The notes below the pieces were generated by a model. The model was not told the DNA's origin. It saw only the letters and a program-made list of their open reading frames with translations, and did not search any database. From positions 1 through 13,680 of the forward strand of contig JALCCG010000415.1 of the NCBI GenBank assembly GCA_023212695.1: 13,680 nucleotides of DNA, in the 5' to 3' direction. This document shows positions 7,681-13,680 of the stretch, one piece after another. Within the stretch, counting starts at the first letter, position 1; each line of letters opens with the position of its first letter. Position numbers and translations under genes: made by a program. Source of the DNA: Sporisorium sorghi (Eukaryota > Basidiomycota > Ustilaginomycetes > Ustilaginales > Ustilaginaceae).

Positions 7681-8014
7681 CTGGCCGCCGATTTTTGTCG
7701 AGCTTTTTAATGTGATTCGAGGGTCTAACATCTTTATTTTTATTTTTATTTTTCCTCCTGATCGGGAGATGTTGGCCTAACGGGGCAGGGTTGATCGAAC
7801 GATTCCCACCAAGCCTCATCACAACACGACGAAATGAAAAAGGGTCGAGCGTATCGAGTGCCAAAAATGGCCTTTGGCTTGGGCACAATCAAGCCCAAGC
7901 CTAATCGCTTGACTCTGCGGCCAAACAACTCTCTCAACACTCTAAATTTTCTGACAAGCTGTCAAGAGCTGCGCCCCGCATCTCTCTCGTCTCGACCCAC
8001 CATGAACAGCCATC

Positions 8015-8038
8015 CACACACACACACACACACACACA
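8015..8038. repeat. CA dinucleotide microsatellite
   Basis: About 12 CA units end about 30 bp before the first recognisable ATPase codons. The repeat sits at the point where the ATPase remnant begins, so it may mark the truncation breakpoint. Confidence 0.9.
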
Positions 8039-8067
8039 ATGGCCCACTTCCTTTCCTGCCAAGTTTT

Positions 8068-8930
8068 CACTCCCTTCTCACTGGTGAATCGCACGAGATT
8101 CCTGGCACCCGTCGAGCCCACCGAGACCAAGAACATCGCTCTCCTCGGCACGCACGTCTGCAACGGCAACGCCACCGGCATCGTCGTCCTCACCGGTCAG
8201 CGCACCGTCATGGGTCGCATCAACAAGCTCAGGGAGACGTCATCTGCCGTTACGAGGAGATTGTCTTTGCCCGTACCACGCCCGAGCAGAAGCTCAAGAT
8301 CGTCAACGAGCTCCGAGACCGCGGCTGCGTCGTCGCCGTCACCGGTGACGGTGTCAACGATGCTCCTGCGCTCAAGGCTGCCGACGTGGGTATTGCCATG
8401 GTCTCCGGTTCCGACGTCGCCATCGAGGCTGCCGATCTCGTTCTCATGGGCGACTTGAGCTCGATCATCCAGGCCATCAAGCTCGGTCGTCTGGTGTTCC
8501 AGAACCTGCAAAAGGTCATCTCGTATCTGCTCCCCGCCGGCAGTTGGTCCGAGGACTGGCCCGTCATCCTCAACGTCTTCTTGGGTGTTTCCTCTGCCGC
8601 TCAGCTCCTTTCTCATGATCATCATCTGCTGCTTCACAGACTTGGTCTGCTGCCTCACGCTCATCTTCGACAAGGAGGAGTTCGACCTGCTCTCTCTCTC
8701 TCTCTCGAGCCGAGGAACCCGAGGTCGCAAGGCAATCTACGGACAGAGCTACCTGTTCATCGGTATGATGGAGACGCTCACTGCGCACTCGATGTTCTTC
8801 TTCTACATGAACAAGGCTACGCCCCACATGCCGATCAAGGACCTCTTGTTCGCCTTTGAAAAGTTCCCGAGACGGCTTGCACGGCTACACGTTGGACGAG
8901 CTCAACCACTTGCTCGCGCAGGGTCAGTGA
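8068..8930 (+). pseudogene. Type II P-type ATPase pseudogene (possibly ACU alkali-cation uptake type)
   Basis: Remnant of an ion-pumping P-type ATPase. It begins inside the actuator domain at SLLTGES, continues as ETKNIALLGTHVCNG and TGQRTVMGRINKL, then jumps to YEEIVFARTTPEQKL. That is followed by the hinge TGDGVNDAPALKAADVG and GSDVAIEAADLVLMG, then C-terminal membrane segments (SSFLMIIICCFTDLVCCLTL) to KIYGQSYLF-like sequence, and ends DELNHLLAQGQ with TGA at 8930. Missing are the N-terminus with TM1-2, and TM3-4, the DKTGT phosphorylation site and the nucleotide-binding domain, so it cannot pump. The reading changes frame at 8108-8110 (extra C), at the deletion junction near 8230-8245, at 8588-8590 (extra T) and near 8868-8871 (extra A). 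The C-terminal half resembles fungal ACU Na+/K+ uptake ATPases known from Ustilago. The family is clear; the subtype is from memory. An intact parent gene probably exists elsewhere. Confidence 0.85.
8689..8706. repeat. TC microsatellite inside the ATPase remnant
   Basis: A run of about nine TC units falls just after FDLL in the ATPase reading. Beyond it, one frame gives LEPRNPRSQ and another gives the later IYGQSYLFIG, so tract slippage may have added yet another frame change. Confidence 0.7.
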
Positions 8931-9424
8931 AGAAAAGCTGGTCTTGCGCCATGGACCATGACCACTGCAAGTGCCTTTGGGTTGTCGTTCTGCACTTGGT
9001 GGTGACGACCCACACAAGGCTCTCAAATTCAGCCAAGCATCACGTCGCTCAGCTCGAGTAAAAAGACAAACACGCACTTTGATAGAGGCGCAGGTTTGAT
9101 AATAAAACATGGGATCTCCAAAAACGAACGGCATGGTGACGCTTTTTGAGGTGAGACCCTAACAAATACTCTACAGAAAGGAAGGAAACATCGACAGCCA
9201 GAGACGAACAACGAAACGGGCATGATGTCGAATACACGACGATGCGACGGGGGAGCGCGCGTGTGATAAAGCGAATGAATAGGAAAAGAGTCTATGACAA
9301 AGATTCCGAAACGAGCAAGACTTGGGTATGCGAAATGAAGCTTCAAGGGTGCGAAAGCTGAGTGAATGTTCGTGAGCGATTCCTGCGCAACGAGTCCGAA
9401 TCAAATGTTGCAATGAGAAGAAGG

Positions 9425-9458
<34 letters not shown>

Positions 9459-9491
9459 AGTCCATGTATGCATCCAAGGGGAAAAGGGTGC
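8931..9491. other. Intergenic region between ATPase pseudogene and GH79 gene (tail to tail)
   Basis: These 561 bp contain an AATAAA at 9101-9106, about 170 bp after the ancestral ATPase stop, which may be a leftover polyadenylation signal. They also contain a run of 32 A (9425-9456) that would be U-rich in the GH79 transcript's 3' region. No gene is seen. Confidence 0.5.
9425..9456. repeat. Poly-A homopolymer (32 bp)
   Basis: This is the longest homopolymer in the window. It lies 36 bp beyond the GH79 stop on that gene's 3' side, and on the GH79 sense strand it is poly-T, so it is not a retrotransposed poly(A) tail of that gene. Exact length is uncertain. Confidence 0.9.
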
Positions 9492-11810
9492 TTAGAATGC
9501 GCGACCGCCTCGGTAGCCGTGGCCGTGACTGTGCTGGCTGTGAGCAGTCTGGCTGTAAGCGCTCTGATATGGGTTGTGCACGTAGGCGGGACTTTGTTGG
9601 AAGCGCGCCTGCTGAGGTGCTGGCGAGTGCATCGTCATCCGAGGGGTGTGCGAGTTGAACTGAGCAACGTAGTCATAGACAGGCTCCACATTCCTGCAAC
9701 TTTGCCATGGCAGCACGTGATGCTGGTGGCTCACCAAAGTCATGGGGCTGTCCCAGCCTTTGAGGGCAGGCGAGTTGGTGTAGGCAGGATACGATGCATG
9801 GCTTTCATCCGCCAGATCCCTTTCGAGCAAGGGGTGGTCATCGTGACGAGGAGGCGCCTTGAGCATGGCAGCGGCGCGTGCCTTGCGTCGGTTGCTCTTC
9901 TTGCACGAGCGCACGCAGCACCAGATGAAGAGGCCAAGCAGGGCGATCAGAAGAACACCACCACCAGCGGCGATGGCAACAATGGCAGTCATGCTGAGAG
10001 GCAGGTCCGACTTGAAGCCAGTGGTGGACTTGAAGGTCGGCGCAGGCTTACCGCTGGTGGTACCGGAGCCCGAACCGCCGCCGCCGCTGCCGCTGCCGCT
10101 GCCGCTGCCGCTGCCAGCCGTGCTGGAGATGAAGCTCTGGCAGTTGTCGGTGTTGACCGCCTCTCGACCCAGTCGAACGGTGCTGGCGACGACAACCTGG
10201 CTGTCGCGAACGGGGACGGTGAGGGTGCCATCGGAGCCGACAGTCATGGTCCACTGGGTTGCGTTGACGGTGGTAGGCTGACCGGTGCCGCTGCGCTCGT
10301 AGCTGATGCCGTTCCACTCGACGTTGTCGGTCGAGTCGACGCCGTTGGCGTAGAGCACCGAGAGGTAGACGGTCTGGCGGGCGAGGGAGGGCAAGCTGAT
10401 GACAAAGTTCTGGTAGTTTGCCTTGGCGCTGTACGAGTAGTAGGGCTGCGAGTTGATCATGACGACCGAAGTCAAGGTGGCTGCACGGTAGACGGCGTAC
10501 GAACCGAGGCGGTTGGTGTACGACGAGGGCGCGTTGTTGAGCGTGACGGGTGCGATCCGGGCGTTGCAGGTGGGACCGACGATCTGAGCCCAAGCAGCCC
10601 ATGCGTAGTACGTGGGACGAACGTGAGGGCCCTGGTTGTTCAAGTAGTTGGTCTGCCAGGGCGCGGCGATCGAGTGCTGGGTCATGTGCATCTGGACACT
10701 GTCGACCTTGATGCTGGCAGCGTAGAAGAAGAAGTTGAGGGTCCAGAGGGCGTTGCCAAACGTGTCGCTGATGCCGACCATGCCGTTGGGGCCGACGCTG
10801 CCCATCTCGCGGAGGTAGTAGGGCTTGCCGGTGACGATGGATTGGCCGACCTGGTTGGCCCATTCGCCAAACTGCTTGACGGTCTGGGAAAGATCGAGGA
10901 GGAGAGACATGGAGAGGTTGTAGCCGTAAGGCGGTTTGTCCGAGACGCCGAGGTAGTAGTAGTAGTCGTGCTGGTTCCATCCGGCGACAAAGATACCATT
11001 GTCCGAGGCGACCCCCTGCGAGTTGCCGACGAGGTTGGCGATACGGAAAGGCTGGCCGTTCTTGGAAGCGGTGGTGGCGGTGCAGGCGACTTCAAAGAAA
11101 TCGGAGCCGACGCCTCTCGACTTGAGCGTCTGGTCGTAGATGGCCTGTGCGCGAGAGGCCCACTCGTTGCCAAAGTCGCTTGGGCTCCAGCTGTTGTTGC
11201 GGTAGCCAAGGTCAATGTAGAGATCGGGCTCGTTACCAATCTCGAGACTGTAGAGCTTGGGACCGTTGGCACCGTCACCAATGTTGTCAAAGGCGGCGGC
11301 GGCCTGTTGAACGATACGCTGGAGAGCGTCGTCGCCTTGGTAGGCGAGGTTGAGACCGTAGGTGATGGGAGTGTTGTTGGGCAAGTAGTTGATGGCCTTG
11401 AAGTAATCGTCGCCGAAAGAGTAGTAGTCGCAAGGTCTGGCGTTGCCCTGACCGGTAGGGTTAGGGTTCTGGTGGAGGGCGTAGCCGGTGACCGACTTGT
11501 CGTAAAGCATGGTGTCGCCTGCATTGCCACCGATGCGGATGTGAGGAGGAGCACCGGTGTAGTTGGCGAGGTTGGAAAGAAGGTGGTAGGTGAGCTGGTT
11601 GGGCGAGTCGGTGCCAGTGTAGATAAAGAGGTCCGAAGGCTCGATACCGAAGCCGGCGTAGGAAGGGTTGATGGTATTCGAGATGACCGAGCCTGCGCTT
11701 GCTGGGTTAGTTGCGGGAGAGAGAGTGATCTGTGCGTAGGCGGTGCGCGCTAGCAAGATCGCCGATGAAAGCGAGGCGACGACGAGCGCCAATGTAGACG
11801 ATCGCATCAT
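9492..11810 (-). CDS. Membrane-anchored glycoside hydrolase family 79 (beta-glucuronidase/heparanase-like, 772 aa)
   Basis: Probably a retaining exo-hydrolase removing glucuronic acid or a related residue from glycans or proteoglycans at the cell surface. A signal peptide spans residues 1-26 (AYA before Gln27). The TIM-barrel domain includes HIRIGGNAGDT (90-100), YSLEIGNEPDLY with probable acid/base Glu194, and PYYLREMGSVGP with probable nucleophile Glu335. A beta-sandwich C-terminal domain (about 435-550) follows. Next are a Ser/Gly linker (565-583), one hydrophobic span (about 606-632, ending WCCV), a Lys/Arg stop-transfer stretch (SCKKSNRRKAR), and a cytoplasmic tail of about 140 residues rich in His, Gln, Ser and Tyr. 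Most GH79 enzymes I know are soluble and near 450-550 aa, so the anchor and tail are unusual. Several N-glycosylation sequons are present. The ATG at 11810 fits the signal peptide; a second ATG follows directly. Family is confident; substrate is inferred. Confidence 0.88.
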   Translation of the reverse strand: MMRSSTLALVVASLSSAILLARTAYAQITLSPATNPASAGSVISNTINPSYAGFGIEPSDLFIYTGTDSPNQLTYHLLSNLANYTGAPPHIRIGGNAGDTMLYDKSVTGYALHQNPNPTGQGNARPCDYYSFGDDYFKAINYLPNNTPITYGLNLAYQGDDALQRIVQQAAAAFDNIGDGANGPKLYSLEIGNEPDLYIDLGYRNNSWSPSDFGNEWASRAQAIYDQTLKSRGVGSDFFEVACTATTASKNGQPFRIANLVGNSQGVASDNGIFVAGWNQHDYYYYLGVSDKPPYGYNLSMSLLLDLSQTVKQFGEWANQVGQSIVTGKPYYLREMGSVGPNGMVGISDTFGNALWTLNFFFYAASIKVDSVQMHMTQHSIAAPWQTNYLNNQGPHVRPTYYAWAAWAQIVGPTCNARIAPVTLNNAPSSYTNRLGSYAVYRAATLTSVVMINSQPYYSYSAKANYQNFVISLPSLARQTVYLSVLYANGVDSTDNVEWNGISYERSGTGQPTTVNATQWTMTVGSDGTLTVPVRDSQVVVASTVRLGREAVNTDNCQSFISSTAGSGSGSGSGSGGGGSGSGTTSGKPAPTFKSTTGFKSDLPLSMTAIVAIAAGGGVLLIALLGLFIWCCVRSCKKSNRRKARAAAMLKAPPRHDDHPLLERDLADESHASYPAYTNSPALKGWDSPMTLVSHQHHVLPWQSCRNVEPVYDYVAQFNSHTPRMTMHSPAPQQARFQQSPAYVHNPYQSAYSQTAHSQHSHGHGYRGGRAF

Positions 11811-12150
11811 CTTGGCGCTACGGATGGTCGGTCAAGATTTTCGGTCAAGATGAATGAGGGGGGGGTTGGTTGTTTCCTTAAAGGATGTTCCAGCGTGCGA
11901 TTCCAAGGAGGGTATACGTGATGGTGGTTAATCAATCAAGCAAGAGCAGAGGAAAGCATGATGACGAGTCGAGCAAGCGGGCTCGCTCTCCTTATCAACT
12001 CGAAGAGACTGAGCCAGCAGAGTGACTGTACAGGTACAGTGGCAGGATACAGTCACAGTTAGGCTCGTCGGTCGCCGCTGCACTACTACCCGGCGACAAA
12101 AGTCAAGTGGTGAGTGAGTGAGTGATACTGTATACTCTCTGCTGCAGGGC

Positions 12151-12174
12151 AAAAAAAAAAAAAAAAAAAAAAAA
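12151..12174. repeat. Poly-A homopolymer (24 bp)
   Basis: An uninterrupted run of 24 adenines in noncoding DNA upstream of the GH79 gene. Length is uncertain, as for any long homopolymer. Confidence 0.9.
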
Positions 12175-13294
12175 CTACGCACGCACTTGTTGCAGCAACA
12201 GCAGCGCCAAACTCACAGACAAAGCTTCGGTCGGTCCGAAACAGGCGCACACAGCCTAGTAAGCAAAAGCAAACGGCAGCACCCCCCCCAAAACGGCAGA
12301 GCCGACAGAGCTGACAGAGCTGCTGCATCGTTTCAAACACAGCCAATAAAAGAGCACAGTTAAACTCCAAAATCAAAAAATAAAAAATATAAATATAAAA
12401 AATAATAATAAAACAACAAATGAAAAACTTATGAAACAACAAAAGACAAGAACGGATGGAAAACGACTGCTTCTCCCGTCTGCTGTCCTTGCTCCGAGCC
12501 TAGCTGTGGGATCGTCTTGTTTGCTGCTCGGCGATGATCCTCTGCCAAAATGAAAATGCAAATCAAGTCGAATGCCAATCTCGAGCTCGGTTGTTCTGAT
12601 GACAGCCGCTGAATGATGATTGTACCTTTTTGTTGATCCTGGACCCAATCCAAGGGTGTCGGTGCTCATCGCAGAAACGGTATCCGCGAAAAAGAAAAAA
12701 AAAAAAAAAAACAACATCAAAACAAGAAAGGAGCCTTTCAAACAGGCTAATTTTTTCGACTTTTCCTATTTTCCCGGCGAAAAAAAAGGTTCCCTCTTTC
12801 CGAGAAATCACTGCAGAGGACAAGTCAAGTCCGAGCCGCAGGTTTCTACAGTACGCGGCGGCGAAAAAAAGGTGTTGCCCCTTTGCAGCAGCACACGACG
12901 CACCTCTCCCGCCCTCTGCTCCCGCCCTTTCTGTCGATGCTTTTTGACAGGCAAAAAGCCCACCTGTCCAGTTTGGGATTCAGGGCTCGGCGCTTCGCAT
13001 CCGACTCGGTCACGCACGGACTAGCCGAATGTGGGTTGGAGCTGAAGCGGACCCTGCTGTGCGACTTTTTTTTTTTTTTTTCTTTCTTTTTTCTGTCGAC
13101 GCAGTTCCGTGCATATCGACTTTGCAATTCTCAACAGACAGGCAACATGCTTTGCTGTACTATCTATCAAGACTCTGTCTCACAGCAACATTCTGTTTTG
13201 ACTTGACCGGCTGCCTATCTTTGACCAGGTTTGGTGTGAATTCAAGATGGCATTCATCGCAGGTGGTCAGTTGGTTGATCTGTTACAGCTCCGG

Positions 13295-13608
13295 AAAAAG
13301 AAGATTGGATGCTTCTTGAAGAACAACAGACCCTATCAGAGACACAAATCACCACTGCCACTAACACAGCAAAGCAGAGAGATGATCATCACCTTGCAGC
13401 CACGTTCTCAGAAAGTGGCATTGCCCAGCATCACCTTCCGTCTCGCTCTTCTCTTGCACTGGTCGCACAATCGATTGCATTGGCTCTCCTAGTAGAACCT
13501 TTCAGCTTTGACATGGACGACAACAACATCGACAAGCACAAGCACAAGCACGTGCACGTGCAGCGACAACAAAGATCAGCTGGCATGCCAAGCTTCTTCT
13601 TGCTGTAA
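13295..13608 (+). other. Possible unrecognised exon or small hypothetical frame
   Basis: An open frame of about 100 codons (ATG at 13309, TAA at 13608) is less repetitive than the others in this region. It includes an acidic start (EKEDWMLLEEQQTL just before and after the ATG) and a Lys/His run (DKHKHKHVHV) produced by an AAGCAC repeat. Upstream, CTGTTACAG at about 13279-13290 could serve as a 3' splice site. I recognise no family, and codon use gives no clear support. It may be chance or an exon of a gene continuing to the right. Confidence 0.15.
13549..13560. promoter_or_regulatory. Double CACGTG palindrome (E-box pair)
   Basis: A perfect 12-bp palindrome made of two CACGTG E-box cores, which share no bases and abut directly. 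CACGTG is the known site of bHLH factors in fungi (Cbf1/Pho4 type). No nearby start codon of a confident gene lies downstream in the window, so a role is speculative. Confidence 0.35.
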
Positions 13609-13614
13609 ACACCC

Positions 13615-13659
13615 TCAAGCCAAGATCTTGGCCTTACCTTTCAACCGGTCTTGGCTTGA
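13615..13659. repeat. Inverted repeat, 11-bp arms, with inner palindrome
   Basis: The left arm TCAAGCCAAGA (13615-13625) is the exact reverse complement of TCTTGGCTTGA (13649-13659), with a 23-bp spacer. The left arm overlaps a 12-bp palindrome, CCAAGATCTTGG (13620-13631), so two alternative hairpins are possible. It could be a regulatory site, a transcript hairpin, or part of an element extending past the window. Confidence 0.6.
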
Positions 13660-13680
13660 ACCATGCTGGACCTTCAAATT

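Larger units (their letters stand above)
6741..8067. other. Noncoding region upstream of phosphoesterase gene and ATPase pseudogene
   Basis: These 1.33 kb hold the minus-strand promoter of the phosphoesterase gene. An AT-rich TATA-like stretch (GATTATATGG, about 6843-6852) lies about 105 bp upstream of its ATG. Also present are a GTC tract (7101-7146), a run of 19 A (7382-7400), a 10-bp tandem repeat (7641-7680), TTTTTA repeats (about 7733-7752) and a CA tract (8015-8038). Open frames here are low in complexity and match no family. Whether any native ATPase promoter survives on the right is unknown. Confidence 0.55.
11811..13680. other. Long region without a recognised gene, upstream of GH79
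   Basis: The left part must hold the GH79 promoter on the minus strand; pyrimidine/purine-biased sequence and a G run (about 11859-11866) lie close to its ATG. Further right are a run of 24 A (12151-12174), an AT-rich block (about 12368-12425), A-rich tracts near 12690-12712, T-rich tracts near 13065-13090, and several short C runs. Base composition is less GC-rich than in the genes. Open frames are short, low in complexity and unrecognised. I saw no tRNA or rRNA. Part of the right end could be an unrecognised exon. Confidence 0.5.

Noticed and set aside
7263..7715. 150-codon plus-strand frame with a Lys run
   Set aside because: It depends on the 19-A homopolymer and has no recognisable content.
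7780..7815. tRNA-like TTCGA-type stretch near GGTTGATCGAACGATTCCC
   Set aside because: No matching acceptor, D-arm or anticodon stem could be built around it.
9425..9456. Poly-A run as the tail of a retrocopied gene
   Set aside because: The ATPase remnant ends nearly 500 bp earlier with no homology between, and on the GH79 strand the run is poly-T. It is more likely a simple homopolymer.
9468..11753. 761-codon open frame on the plus strand opposite the GH79 gene
   Set aside because: It is antisense to a confident gene, Val/Gly/Asp-rich, with no recognisable domain; a codon-bias shadow.
13309..13608. Copia gag or reverse transcriptase fragment at the right end
   Set aside because: DWMLLEEQQTL looked suggestive, but no conserved retroelement motif follows in any frame.

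Overview
This window looks like nuclear DNA of a basidiomycete fungus, most likely a smut (Ustilaginales) or a close relative. The genes are compact, GC-rich and apparently intron-free. Intergenic stretches are packed with CA, GA, CTG and GTC microsatellites and long A/T homopolymers, there are no bacterial-style operons or ribosome binding sites, and the protein types fit a fungus. The lineage is inferred from recognition of protein families, not from a search.

Layout, left to right. Positions 1 to about 1122 hold a decayed Ty1/copia retrotransposon fragment on the minus strand: GAG-pre-integrase, integrase core, then the start of reverse transcriptase running off the left edge. It is broken by a 4-bp tandem duplication and an internal deletion. 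Next is a divergent pair. A type I mannose-6-phosphate isomerase-like cupin enzyme (minus, 1268-2329) and a divergent transaldolase-like protein (plus, 2778-3920) share a 448-bp repeat-rich promoter region. About 0.9 kb without a credible gene follows. Then comes a secreted phosphoesterase of the phospholipase C/acid phosphatase superfamily (minus, 4824-6740), with a CTG/CAG repeat in its 5' leader. After 1.3 kb of noncoding DNA lies a plus-strand pseudogene of a type II P-type ATPase (about 8068-8930), possibly of the fungal ACU alkali-cation uptake type. It has lost its N-terminus and whole phosphorylation/nucleotide-binding core and carries three +1 frameshifts. A GH79 glycoside hydrolase (minus, 9492-11810) follows. 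It has a signal peptide, a Ser/Gly linker, a transmembrane segment and a cytoplasmic tail of about 140 residues. The last 1.9 kb is noncoding or unrecognised, with A/T tracts, a double E-box palindrome and an inverted repeat near the right edge.

The PMI and transaldolase-like genes may be functionally linked, since fructose 6-phosphate connects the two families. However, the transaldolase lacks residues expected for classical activity. The phosphoesterase and the GH79 enzyme both act outside the cell or at its surface, on phosphoesters and glycans. I found no tRNA, rRNA, CRISPR or intact mobile element. The most informative signals are the gutted P-type ATPase, the membrane-anchored GH79 with its cytoplasmic tail, the transaldolase-like protein with altered active-site positions, and the phosphoesterase with an altered metal-ligand motif.
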